DNA of 59,539 nt, taken from assembly GCA_015056125.1 (NCBI GenBank), contig SVGW01000006.1:1-59539 (forward strand), in the 5' to 3' direction. The DNA is from Clostridiales bacterium. Lineage in GTDB: Bacteria; Bacillota; Clostridia; Christensenellales; Aristaeellaceae. The notes beneath the pieces are model-generated. The model made no database searches, was not told where the DNA came from, and saw only the letters and a list, made by a program, of their open reading frames with translations. A program made the position numbers and the translations under genes. Of the stretch, positions 1 to 7,348 are shown in pieces (within the stretch, counting starts at the first letter, position 1; every line of letters starts with the position of its first letter).

Positions 1-156
1 CAGGAAATGCTGGAAAGCGCCCACCGGGAATGTGAAGATTATACCACCCGGGTGCACGGCGCTGTGGCCCAGATGATGGAGCATGCCGATATCGGCCTTT
101 CTCAGCAACTGGATGCTCTGCGCACATTGCGCCAGGAAATTAACTTAAACCAGTAA
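1..156 (+). CDS. C-terminal fragment of an unrecognised coiled-coil protein
   Basis: The window opens inside a reading frame that runs 51 codons to a TAA. The visible end is polar and helical, with alternating charged and Leu/Met residues (for example AQMMEHADIGLSQQLDAL), like the tail of a DivIVA-type or coiled-coil protein. I do not recognise the family. The gene is co-oriented with rpmH; in Bacillus the gene upstream of rpmH is dnaA and is divergent, so this is not dnaA in its classical place. The N-terminus lies outside the window. Function unknown; that it is coding is supported only by the open frame and composition. Confidence 0.5.
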   Translation, partial: QEMLESAHRECEDYTTRVHGAVAQMMEHADIGLSQQLDALRTLRQEINLNQ

Positions 157-204
157 GTAACGCCGAAAATGAAAAGAAAACCCTAAGAAAAAACGGAAAA
201 TCTC

Positions 205-233
205 TTGACATAATCGGGCGTCGCGGATATACT
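205..233 (+). promoter_or_regulatory. Sigma-A promoter of rpmH
   Basis: TTGACA at 205-210, a 17-base spacer, then TATACT at 228-233, about 90 bases upstream of the rpmH start. A TATAAT at 233-238 also lies here but would need a 22-base spacer. Confidence 0.8.
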
Positions 234-322
234 ATAATGGCTGTCTTGTGGTGCTTTCGATCACAATACACATGAAGTAAATGCCCCTGAGGCATTTTGA
301 ATTAGAAGGAGTTGTTGTCGTC

Positions 323-457
323 ATGAAACGTACTTATCAGCCCAAAAAGCGCCAGCGTAACAAGGTTCATGGTTTCCGTGCCCGCATGAGCACCAAGAAC
401 GGTCGTCGCGTTCTCGCCGCCCGTCGTCGTCGTGGCCGTAAGGAGCTGACGGTCTAA
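323..457 (+). CDS. rpmH: 50S ribosomal protein L34
   Basis: A 44-residue, Arg/Lys-rich protein beginning [19 protein letters not shown], the invariant L34 start, and ending in the basic [11 protein letters not shown] tail. L34 is a small protein of the large ribosomal subunit. The length equals the family norm. The start has an AGAAGGAG-type ribosome binding site at 303-310. It heads the rpmH-rnpA-yidD-yidC-jag set that commonly lies beside the replication origin in Bacillota. A strong terminator-like hairpin follows, so the downstream genes probably receive only part of its transcription. Confidence 0.97.
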   Translation: MKRTYQPKKRQRNKVHGFRARMSTKNGRRVLAARRRRGRKELTV

Positions 458-488
458 TCCGTTTGCTTCCATTCCTTGCATGGCTTAG

Positions 489-541
489 CCCGCCCCCGAC
501 GCTTGCCAACGTGCATTGAAACGTGGGGCGGGTTTGCTTTG
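489..541 (+). terminator. Intrinsic terminator/attenuator between rpmH and rnpA
   Basis: CCCGCCCC (489-496) pairs with GGGGCGGG (525-532), with an inner ACG/CGT extension, followed by TTTGCTTTG. It would lower read-through from the highly expressed rpmH into rnpA. Confidence 0.75.
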
Positions 542-598
542 TCTTTCCGGCTATTGAAAAATAGGGGAAAAAGGAATGCAATCCGCCAGGAGGCGTGT

Positions 599-937
599 AT
601 GGAACAGCAGTATCGGCTGCGGAAAAACAGCCAGTTTCGCTATGTATACAGAAAGGGCAAAGGATCGGGCTGCAGGGAGCTTTCCCTAGGATTTGTGCGC
701 GCCCCAAAGCTTCTGGTAGGCTTTGCGGTGAGCAAGAAAATTGGCAACGCCGTTACCCGCAACCGGGTAAAGAGGAGGTTGAGGGAAGCATTCCGAGCTG
801 AATTGCCCCGCCTGAAAAGAGGCCTGTATGTGATTACGGCCAGGGAAGCATCGGCTCAAGCTGATTTTTCCAGGCTGGTGGGCTCGATGCGGTATCTGCT
901 GAAAAAGCAGGGCCTTTACAGGGAAGAAAAGCTATGA
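599..937 (+). CDS. rnpA: Ribonuclease P protein component
   Basis: This 112-residue basic protein is the protein subunit of RNase P, which removes 5' leaders from tRNA precursors together with the catalytic RNA. The RNase P signature is clear: the central basic helix with [16 protein letters not shown], preceded by [13 protein letters not shown] chose the ATG at 599 ([17 protein letters not shown]) because family members start at this point and an AGGAGG sits just upstream at 588-593; the open frame extends further upstream without matching the family. Its stop overlaps the yidD start by four bases (ATGA), indicating translational coupling. Confidence 0.95.
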   Translation: MEQQYRLRKNSQFRYVYRKGKGSGCRELSLGFVRAPKLLVGFAVSKKIGNAVTRNRVKRRLREAFRAELPRLKRGLYVITAREASAQADFSRLVGSMRYLLKKQGLYREEKL

Positions 938-1182
938 AGCGCCTTTTGCTCGCCTGTATCCGTTTTTACCGTCAATCCATCAGCCCGAACAAGCGCCCGT
1001 GCTGCCGCTACATCCCCACTTGCTCTGAATACGCTATGACCGCAATCCAGCAATACGGGGCAGCGTGCGGATCATGGCTGGCTATCAGGCGCATTTTGCG
1101 CTGTCATCCTTTGGCGAAGGGTGGGTACGATCCGGTGCCCGAGCCTGTAAGCACCATTATTAGGAGGGACGAGAATCCTTGA
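934..1182 (+). CDS. yidD: Membrane protein insertion efficiency factor YidD
   Basis: An 82-residue protein with the YidD (Haemolytic domain) core: [12 protein letters not shown], then [16 protein letters not shown] with its conserved cysteines, and [18 protein letters not shown]. YidD is a small membrane-associated protein thought to assist YidC-dependent insertion. It overlaps rnpA upstream by four bases and overlaps the TTG start of yidC downstream, so the three genes are probably translated as a coupled unit. Length and motif order are typical; identification is secure, the exact mechanism is not established. Confidence 0.95.
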   Translation: MKRLLLACIRFYRQSISPNKRPCCRYIPTCSEYAMTAIQQYGAACGSWLAIRRILRCHPLAKGGYDPVPEPVSTIIRRDENP

Positions 1183-2231
1183 ACGCAATTGCTGAATTTC
1201 TCTACAATATCCTGGAAGCAATTACGGGTATTGTGAAAAACCACGGCGTATCCATCATCATTTTTACTACGTTGATGCGCATGGTGTGCATGCCTTTTGA
1301 CTATAAGAGCCGCAAGAGCATGCGTAAAATGCAGTTGATTCAGCCCAAGCTGAATGCGCTGCAGAAAAAGTATGCCAATGATAAGCAGAAGTATCAGCAA
1401 AAGCAGGCTGAACTGATGCGTAAAGAGCACTACAATCCCCTGTCCGGCTGCCTGCCTATGCTGCTGACCTGGCCGCTGATGATCGCCATGTTCACCGCCA
1501 TGCGTGAAATCGCCAATGAGCAGTTGGCGATGCAGGCGTTCCGCTATCTGGCGGGCGATCCCAATCCCATCATGGCAGCGGATCGCTTCCTGTGGATCAA
1601 GAACATCTGGATGACCGACTCTCTCTTTACGCCCATTGCCCCCGATGCCACCAGCCTGCAGATGCTGACAAAGGAAGTGTGGCAGAAAGCTTATGCCATG
1701 CTCTCTGAAGAACAGCTGACGGCTATCACTGCCAGTCTGTCCGCGATCGATGGAGCCGTGCTGGATTTTTCCACCACTGATGCCATGCAGCTGACCGTGG
1801 CCAATATCGTTAGTGCCCTGCAGAAGCTGGATGGCTATAATGCCGCCGTTGCCACCGTGCCCGGATGGACCGGCCTAAACTTTCTCCTCTTCTCCATCAC
1901 CCTGTATCAGAATTTCAACGGTTTCCTGGTGCTGCCTGCTTTGGCTGGCGTTACCCAGGTGCTGCACACCAAGCTCAATCCCCAGCAGAATGGGCAGGAG
2001 CAGATGGCTGCGCAGAATAACGACCAGAAGAACAGCATGTCCAATTTCATGAAATATTTCTTCCCCATTCTGTCCGTATTCTTCTGCTTGACTTCGAATG
2101 CCGGCTTTGCTCTTTATTGGGTCACTTCCAACGTGGTAACCGGTATCCAGAGTGTTGTGATCACGAAGATGCTGGAGCACCAGGATAAGAAGAAAACGAA
2201 AAGCGAAGCCGTAGAGGGGGCTAAAAAATAA
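1179..2231 (+). CDS. yidC: YidC/Oxa1/SpoIIIJ membrane protein insertase
   Basis: A 350-residue polytopic membrane protein that inserts proteins into the cytoplasmic membrane. The Oxa1 core is visible: a first membrane segment with the conserved Arg in [19 protein letters not shown], the basic cytoplasmic stretch [18 protein letters not shown], and later segments [17 protein letters not shown] and [21 protein letters not shown]. The start is TTG at 1179, with AGGAGG at 1162-1167. There is no lipobox, as in many clostridial versions. A region of roughly 90 residues between [11 protein letters not shown] and [10 protein letters not shown] is longer than in typical SpoIIIJ. The gene abuts jag, the usual partner. 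Confidence 0.93.
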   Translation: MNAIAEFLYNILEAITGIVKNHGVSIIIFTTLMRMVCMPFDYKSRKSMRKMQLIQPKLNALQKKYANDKQKYQQKQAELMRKEHYNPLSGCLPMLLTWPLMIAMFTAMREIANEQLAMQAFRYLAGDPNPIMAADRFLWIKNIWMTDSLFTPIAPDATSLQMLTKEVWQKAYAMLSEEQLTAITASLSAIDGAVLDFSTTDAMQLTVANIVSALQKLDGYNAAVATVPGWTGLNFLLFSITLYQNFNGFLVLPALAGVTQVLHTKLNPQQNGQEQMAAQNNDQKNSMSNFMKYFFPILSVFFCLTSNAGFALYWVTSNVVTGIQSVVITKMLEHQDKKKTKSEAVEGAKK

Positions 2232-3115
2232 TGAAAAGCTATGAAGTGTCTGCCCGTACCATCGAAGAAGCCATTTCCAATGGCCTGGAGCACCTGGGCG
2301 TATCTCTCAGCGAAGTGACGGTGGATATTCTGGAAGAGGGCAGCAAGGGCTTGTTTGGCCTGTTTGGCTCCCGTCCTGCCAAGGTTCGCCTGACGCTGAA
2401 AGAAGAAGAAAATGAAGAGAGCATGGCGCATGCCCTCTTTGAAGGCACCCTGGATGAAGAAAAGCCCGCGCCCAAAAAGGAAGAAAAGAAAGCGGCCCCC
2501 AAGGCCGAAAAGGCTGCCCCTGCTGCGGAAGCCAAGCAGGAAAAGAAGACCGAAGAAAAGGCTGAAAAGCCCGCGCCCAAGGCCCGCAAGCCCCGCGAAC
2601 CCAAGGAGCCCAAGGCCCCTGCCGAGCCTAAGGAGATTGTGCCAGCTGAGCAGGCGGATCGCGCTACCGCTGCCGGCCGCGCCCAGGAATTCCTTCAGGA
2701 ATTGACCAAGCTGATGAATGTGAATGTATCTGTGGCTGTGGCTACGGATGAAGAGGGCAATGTGCGGGTGAATATGGAAGGCGATACCCTGGGCATCCTC
2801 ATTGGCCGCCGGGGCGAAACCCTGGATGCGCTCCAGTATCTTACCAGCCTGCAGGTGAACAAGGGCCAGAATAATTATACCCGCGTGACCCTGGATACCG
2901 AAGGCTACCGCGCCAAGCGGGAAGAAGCGCTGATTCGCCTGGCGAATCGCATGGCCAACCGCGCCCAGAAGACGGGCCGCAAGGTAGCCATGGAGCCCAT
3001 GAATCCCTATGAACGCCGCATTCTTCATAGCGCGCTGCAGGATCATCCTGCTGTGACCACCCATTCTGAAGGGGAAGAGCCCAACCGCCATGTGGTGATC
3101 ACCCTGAAGCAGTAA
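2231..3115 (+). CDS. jag: RNA-binding protein Jag/KhpB
   Basis: A 294-residue cytoplasmic RNA-binding protein with the three Jag parts in order. Residues 1-55 form the Jag_N domain (KSYEVSARTIEEAI, then EEGSKGLFGLFGSRPAKV). Residues about 60-140 are a low-complexity Lys/Glu/Pro/Ala linker, unusually long. A KH-II domain follows with ILIGRRGETLDALQYL, and then an R3H domain with NPYERRILHSAL and HVVITLKQ at the C-terminus. In other Bacillota KhpB affects cell division and morphology. Its ATG overlaps the last base of the yidC stop codon. The gene is followed by a repeated terminator hairpin. Confidence 0.94.
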   Translation: MKSYEVSARTIEEAISNGLEHLGVSLSEVTVDILEEGSKGLFGLFGSRPAKVRLTLKEEENEESMAHALFEGTLDEEKPAPKKEEKKAAPKAEKAAPAAEAKQEKKTEEKAEKPAPKARKPREPKEPKAPAEPKEIVPAEQADRATAAGRAQEFLQELTKLMNVNVSVAVATDEEGNVRVNMEGDTLGILIGRRGETLDALQYLTSLQVNKGQNNYTRVTLDTEGYRAKREEALIRLANRMANRAQKTGRKVAMEPMNPYERRILHSALQDHPAVTTHSEGEEPNRHVVITLKQ

Positions 3116-3130
3116 TTGGAAAAAATATAA

Positions 3131-3154
3131 AGCCGGAGGCAGCAGCTTCCGGCT
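3131..3154 (+). repeat. Terminator hairpin of jag, copy 1 (lacks a U-tract)
   Basis: A 24-base palindromic hairpin beginning AGCCGGA and ending TTCCGGCT. It is identical, loop included, to 3344-3367. After this copy the sequence continues CAGACC instead of a T-run, so it has lost its terminator tail. Confidence 0.85.
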
Positions 3155-3343
3155 CAGACCGCTGACAAACCCCGCAAACGCAAAAATGGCTGCAAGCATG
3201 CGGCCATTTTTGCTTTCTGCGTTGGCGTCGGCAGCAAAACGCGGTCACTTACGTCTATGTAAGCTCCCTTTTTTGCAGCCTCGCCGCCTTGACTTGCAGG
3301 GTTTGTCTCAGTCTGCCCAATCATTGACTTTGTCAATGATTTG
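3155..3343. mobile_element. Putative non-coding palindromic element, copy A
   Basis: This 189-base gene-free stretch lies exactly between two identical copies of the jag terminator hairpin. Its left end CAGACCGCTGACAAA and the reverse complement of its right end, CAAATCATTGACAAA, match at 11 of 15 positions, with transitions at the other four, so they look like terminal inverted repeats. Inside are GCAAAAATGGC paired with GCCATTTTTGC (3180-3212), a GTCAATGATT palindrome (3319-3341), and a second inverted match to the left end (GGGTTTGTCTCAGTCTG at 3299-3315). It shares GCAAAAATGGCT and CCTCGCCGCC with copy B. No protein is encoded. Mobility is inferred. Confidence 0.55.
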
Positions 3344-3371
3344 AGCCGGAGGCAGCAGCTTCCGGCTTTTT
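3344..3371 (+). terminator. Terminator of jag, copy 2 (with U-tract)
   Basis: The same 24-base hairpin as at 3131-3154, here followed by TTTTTAATTT. This is the functional-looking intrinsic terminator for jag or for the intervening element. Confidence 0.85.
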
Positions 3372-3387
3372 AATTTCGCTGTAAAAA

Positions 3388-3442
3388 TTCGACATTCCCT
3401 GCAACTTCATTCGACGGCTGGATTTGAAAATGAATCTATAAT
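3388..3442 (+). promoter_or_regulatory. Spo0A-type promoter of spoIIE
   Basis: Two direct TTCGAC motifs, TTCGACA (3388-3394) and TTCGACG (3410-3416), are reverse complements of the Spo0A box TGTCGAA (the second with one mismatch). They are 22 bases apart. A perfect TATAAT lies at 3437-3442, 21 bases after the second TTCGAC. Spo0A-activated sigma-A promoters such as spoIIG and spoIIE of Bacillus have a 0A box overlapping a -35 at this atypically long spacing. The predicted transcript start near 3449 excludes the ATG at 3441 as the spoIIE start. Confidence 0.75.
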
Positions 3443-3476
3443 GAAACCATCCCAAATAAAGGATGGAGGAATGGGA

Positions 3477-5822
3477 GTGGAGCAGGTGTTGGTGCGCCCA
3501 GAAAACAGGCGCACAAAAAAGGGGGAAATGAATGCATCGTCCAAGCTGAAGGCGGCGCTTGGGTGGCTGGGGCGAAGGCTGCCAGGGGCCGCCGCCTTTT
3601 TTCTACTGAGTATTGCCCAGTGTTTTTCTGTGCCTTCTCCCTATGCCATTTGTTGCCTGGCTGCCCTGATCAGCGCCCGGGTGCGCCCTTATGGTGCCGT
3701 GATAGGGGTAACGACAGGATTTTTATTGCGAATCGCGTGGGGCATTTCCTGGGATTTGGAGCAATTGATCGCCTGTCTGGTATGTTTATTTGCCATGAAG
3801 CGGCGCTTTCGAAAAACATGGGAAATATCCCTAATGGCGGGGCTGATTTTGCTGGGGCGGGCCATGCCCGGCATCATAAAGGCCGAAGAGATGCAAAGCG
3901 TCATTCTTCATATTACCAGCGTGCTATTGGGCGTTGCTTCCATGCCGGCCCTCTGCCGGGCAGCCCAGATCATTCGCAATCGGCGGATGCAATTGGAGGA
4001 GGATGATCTATTATGTATGCTGCTGCCCTGCCTTTTAATGATTGCAGGCAGCGGGCGTTTGGCGGCATTTGGCGGAAATATTGGCTATTGCCTATCTGCT
4101 GTGCTGGTGCTGATGCTTTCCTGGATGACGGGAGGCACCATTGGCATTTGCGGGGGAATGGCCTGCGGGGCAGCGCTGCTGATTGGCGGGCAGAATGCCC
4201 TGATGCTGATTAATCTTTCCTTCGGCGCATTTGTGGCAGGGCTCTTTCAAAGAAAAAACAGGCTACTGTCGGGATGCGGATTTTTGCTGGCATCCGCTGC
4301 CATTACTTATCTGACGGCCTTTGCATTTGTGCCTTCTCTTTTTTTCCCCGGGATGATTGCAGCAATATCATTTTGTATTCTTCCGGGAAGATATATCCGG
4401 CGCATGGCCTTATGGGTGAGGCGCATTCGCTGGACCAAGCCCAAGGACAATGCCTATACCCGACTAAAAATGCAGCGCTGGGTGCGTGCTATTGAACAGA
4501 TTGCCAGCGCCCTGCCAAAGCCACGGATGGAGGAAAGAGATACCGAGGAAGAAAGCGAAGAGATAACCGAAAAGCTCTGCCTGGAATGCGATCGGTTGCC
4601 CATCTGCTGGCATGAGCAATTTGACAGAACCAAAGGGGCTATGATGGCTTTGACAGAGCGACAAGGGCCGGAAAGCTACTTGCACTTGATCAATGAGCAT
4701 TTTTCATTTTGCGAAAGAATTGGCAGGATCCCCGGAATTTTAAATGAAATGGATGAAGCGAGGCAAAAGCGCTGCCAGCGGGTGATGTGCGCAGAATATG
4801 AGCGTGCCATGATTCAAACCCATCTTTCCGCCCTTTCTCAGGCGGCGCAGCTGATCAGCCTGGAGGGAAGCAGCCAGGATGGGGAAGAGGGATATTGGCT
4901 TTCTCAAGTGGAGGACGCCATCGGTGCTATCCGTTTTCCAGGAGAAGTAGCCTTTGCCAAAAGGGTGGACGGGCGGATGGCGGTATGCCTGAAATGCGAT
5001 CCTTTGGCGATCCGAGCCCATTCCCAGGATGCCCTTGTGCAGCATATCAGCATCCGGCTCCACGCGGCCATGCAGATTACCGAGAATAAAAACGGAAAAA
5101 TATTACTGGAAGAAGAGCCGCCCTTGGTTGTATTTACCGGCGTGGCCACGGCCTGTGCCATGGTAAAGGAGCGTGAAGGAGAAAGAATGGCGCGGGATAA
5201 CGGCGATGCAGTGCTGGTGCGCCAGCTTTCGGGCGGCCAAGCTGTATTGGCGCTGAGCGATGGCATGGGCCATGGAGCAGGCGCGCAGGATGAAAGCCGT
5301 AAAACCTTGGAGCTGCTGGCGCACTGCATAGAAGCAGGATATACCAGAAGCCAGGCCATGACGGCGGTAAACGGCATGATGCTTTCCGCTACCGGGGGCG
5401 AAAAATTTGCTACGGTGGATTTGTGCATGATGGATTTGTGGACGGGAGAAGCATGGCTGAATAAGCTGGGCGCCTGCGCCTCCGTGCTGGTGCAGGGGCA
5501 AAAGCTGAGGGTGATTGAAGGAGAAGCGCTGCCCCTTGGGATTATTGAATATGTGGTGCCTATGGAACACAGGTTTATGCTGGGGGAAGGAGATCTTTTG
5601 CTGCTGATGAGCGATGGCATCACTGATGCTTTTTCATCCGAGGAAGAAATTTATGGCGTAATCCGAAAAAAACGGGATGAATCCCCCCAGCGCATGGCAG
5701 AATCCTTGCTGCAAGCAGCGCTTATGGCAAGCAACGGCTTGGCCCAGGATGATATGACGGTGCTGTGTGCCAGAGTGGCCAGCCGGCATCCGGAAAGAAA
5801 AAGACGGGCGGGAATTGCATAA
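3477..5822 (+). CDS. spoIIE: Stage II sporulation protein E, PP2C-type phosphatase
   Basis: SpoIIE dephosphorylates the anti-anti-sigma factor SpoIIAA to release sigma-F in the forespore and also acts at the polar septum. The protein of about 781 residues has an N-terminal block of about ten membrane segments (residues 20-310), a cytoplasmic linker with the Cys motif CLECDRLPICW near residue 368, and a C-terminal PP2C domain with the metal-binding LSDGMGHG near 592 and LLMSDGITDAF near 709. I prefer the GTG at 3477 because GGAGGA (3465-3470) is six bases upstream; an ATG at 3471 touches that site. A Spo0A-type promoter precedes it. It implies a sporulating organism. Confidence 0.92.
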   Translation: MEQVLVRPENRRTKKGEMNASSKLKAALGWLGRRLPGAAAFFLLSIAQCFSVPSPYAICCLAALISARVRPYGAVIGVTTGFLLRIAWGISWDLEQLIACLVCLFAMKRRFRKTWEISLMAGLILLGRAMPGIIKAEEMQSVILHITSVLLGVASMPALCRAAQIIRNRRMQLEEDDLLCMLLPCLLMIAGSGRLAAFGGNIGYCLSAVLVLMLSWMTGGTIGICGGMACGAALLIGGQNALMLINLSFGAFVAGLFQRKNRLLSGCGFLLASAAITYLTAFAFVPSLFFPGMIAAISFCILPGRYIRRMALWVRRIRWTKPKDNAYTRLKMQRWVRAIEQIASALPKPRMEERDTEEESEEITEKLCLECDRLPICWHEQFDRTKGAMMALTERQGPESYLHLINEHFSFCERIGRIPGILNEMDEARQKRCQRVMCAEYERAMIQTHLSALSQAAQLISLEGSSQDGEEGYWLSQVEDAIGAIRFPGEVAFAKRVDGRMAVCLKCDPLAIRAHSQDALVQHISIRLHAAMQITENKNGKILLEEEPPLVVFTGVATACAMVKEREGERMARDNGDAVLVRQLSGGQAVLALSDGMGHGAGAQDESRKTLELLAHCIEAGYTRSQAMTAVNGMMLSATGGEKFATVDLCMMDLWTGEAWLNKLGACASVLVQGQKLRVIEGEALPLGIIEYVVPMEHRFMLGEGDLLLLMSDGITDAFSSEEEIYGVIRKKRDESPQRMAESLLQAALMASNGLAQDDMTVLCARVASRHPERKRRAGIA

Positions 5823-5852
5823 AATGAGTATATTGAGATTTTAATCGAAACG

Positions 5853-5889
5853 GTCACGGCATTGCGCATTGCCGTGACTTGTTTTTTGC
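5853..5889 (+). terminator. Terminator of spoIIE
   Basis: GTCACGGC (5853-5860) pairs with GCCGTGAC (5871-5878), followed by TTGTTTTTTGC. Confidence 0.85.
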
Positions 5890-5907
5890 TTATATACATG
5901 ATAATAT
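5879..5907 (+). promoter_or_regulatory. Probable promoter of the CTP-transferase gene
   Basis: TTGTTT (5879-5884), a 17-base spacer, and TAATAT (5902-5907). The -35 overlaps the U-tract of the spoIIE terminator. Confidence 0.45.
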
Positions 5908-5955
5908 AAAATAAATGGGGATTCACCTTGAGAAACTTGCAAAGGAGATGAGCGC

Positions 5956-6666
5956 ATGTACCCGGTGCTATTGGGAAGTGCCAATCTATTGATTTATTTC
6001 GTAATAGCCGTTATCCTTGCTTTTTCGGGGCGCATGCTATTCCCGATCCCGGAAGAGGTGTTTCGGAAGATCCTGCATTTTATTTTGCTGGGTTCATTTT
6101 ATGTGTTGATCATTTCTTATCCCACATGGCTCATTACTGCATTGGCGGCCATTGCTTTTGAGATCATTGTTTATCCGGTTCTCTTGTGCCTTGAAAGAAT
6201 CAAAAAATATTCTGAATTTACTACAGAAAGAAAGTCCGGCGAATTGAAGCAGAGCCTTTTGCTGGTTTATACCATGTTTGCCATTGTGGTTGCTGTTTGC
6301 TGGGGAGGCTTTGGCGATAAATATCTCGCTCTTGCAAGCTTTTATGCCTGGGGGATCGGTGATGCGGCAGCAGCTTTGATCGGCAAAAAATATGGAAAGC
6401 ATAAAATTCATGCTCCAGGCTTGGATGGCAAGAAGAGCTATGAAGGAACCGTTTCCATGTTTATTACGTCCTGGATCAGTGTGGTTTCCATTCTGATCTG
6501 GCGCGGCGGAATGGGCGCTGCCTCATGCGTGATCATCGGCGCGATTGTGGGCGCGGTAAGCGCTGTGGCAGAGCTTTATTCCAAAAACGGAAATGACACC
6601 GTTATTTGCCCGCTTGCAGCCATGATCGCGTTATTGCCGATGGTTTATCTCTTGGGGGGTATGTGA
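5956..6666 (+). CDS. Dolichol kinase/phosphatidate cytidylyltransferase-type CTP transferase
   Basis: A 236-residue protein with six or seven membrane segments. The family signature is clear in the second half: GIGDAAAALIGKKYGKHKI followed by DGKKSYEGTVSMF. This motif (GDxxAaxxGkkyGk, then KSxEGs) is shared by CTP-dependent lipid kinases such as DGK1 and dolichol kinase, phytol kinase, and cytidylyltransferases. The likely reaction is CTP-dependent transfer to a lipid alcohol or lipid phosphate in the membrane; the substrate cannot be told. An AAGGAG ribosome binding site precedes the start at 5956. Its stop overlaps the start of the next gene (TGATG), so the two form an operon. Confidence 0.75.
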   Translation: MYPVLLGSANLLIYFVIAVILAFSGRMLFPIPEEVFRKILHFILLGSFYVLIISYPTWLITALAAIAFEIIVYPVLLCLERIKKYSEFTTERKSGELKQSLLLVYTMFAIVVAVCWGGFGDKYLALASFYAWGIGDAAAALIGKKYGKHKIHAPGLDGKKSYEGTVSMFITSWISVVSILIWRGGMGAASCVIIGAIVGAVSAVAELYSKNGNDTVICPLAAMIALLPMVYLLGGM

Positions 6667-7277
6667 TGAAGAACAAAAAATCCGGCACGAAAACCTTGCT
6701 TATGTCCGTGCTTATGAGTGCGCCGGGGCCGCTGATCATCGGCCTGGGCCTGATCGTTGGCCAAAGCTCTACACAGATCGCTGATTTTGTGCGCAGAACT
6801 GCGGAGCTTCTGGGCATTATTGTGGCCTATGCGGTGTATAGAATAACGGCAAGGGAAGGCATGGGGAACGGCCAAAGGGAGCGCTTGGAGCGGTTTTCCA
6901 ATATTTTTGTGGGCGCCATGATGTGCCTTGGCGGTTCGCTGATGCTGTGGCTGGCTTTTGCAGCGAACAATACGGATAAAGGCAATGTGATTCCGGGCCT
7001 GGTTATTGCTTTACTGGGTGTTGTGGCCAATACGCTTTTCTGGTTAAAATACAGAAAGCTTAATCAGGCGGAGCCCAATGCCATTATGGCGGTGCAGACA
7101 CGGCTTTACAGGGCCAAAAGCCTTGTGGATGGCTGTGTTACCATTGCTTTATTATCCGTTACGCTGTTTCCGGGAACTGATATTTCTTATTATCTGGACT
7201 TTGTAGGATCAGTGATCGTAGCCCTTTACCTCATTTGGTGCGGGATAAAAACGATCCGGGAAAGGGCGAGCAAATAA
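6666..7277 (+). CDS. CDF-like membrane protein lacking metal-site residues and C-terminal domain
   Basis: A 203-residue protein with about six membrane segments. Its layout resembles the membrane domain of cation diffusion facilitators: the stretch STQIADFVRRTAELLG sits where CDF proteins have the metal-binding ADALHSLSD-type helix, SLVDGCVTIALL recalls the second metal helix, and YYLDFVGSVIVALYLIWCG recalls the final helix. Most metal ligands are missing and the cytosolic domain is absent. It may therefore be a non-canonical relative rather than a zinc transporter. It is co-transcribed with the upstream CTP transferase. The CDF call is structural resemblance only. Confidence 0.5.
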   Translation: MKNKKSGTKTLLMSVLMSAPGPLIIGLGLIVGQSSTQIADFVRRTAELLGIIVAYAVYRITAREGMGNGQRERLERFSNIFVGAMMCLGGSLMLWLAFAANNTDKGNVIPGLVIALLGVVANTLFWLKYRKLNQAEPNAIMAVQTRLYRAKSLVDGCVTIALLSVTLFPGTDISYYLDFVGSVIVALYLIWCGIKTIRERASK

Positions 7278-7298
7278 CTGCGATTCCATAAAATGAAA

Positions 7299-7328
7299 AT
7301 GCCAAGCTGCATCTGGGCAGCTTGGCAT
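7299..7328. terminator. Bidirectional terminator between convergent genes
   Basis: ATGCCAAGCTGC (7299-7310) pairs perfectly with GCAGCTTGGCAT (7317-7328), followed by TAATTTATT on the plus strand and TTTTCATTTT on the minus strand. Confidence 0.75.
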
Positions 7329-7348
7329 TAATTTATTGAATGCGGCTT

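Noticed and set aside
1-322. dnaA or the replication origin upstream of rpmH
   Set aside because: The visible coding fragment is co-oriented with rpmH and lacks DnaA features; no cluster of DnaA boxes was seen in the window.
3115-3343. Reading the two jag hairpins as an ordinary tandem terminator pair
   Set aside because: Tandem terminators do not normally share identical loops, and the first has no U-tract; a duplication fits better.
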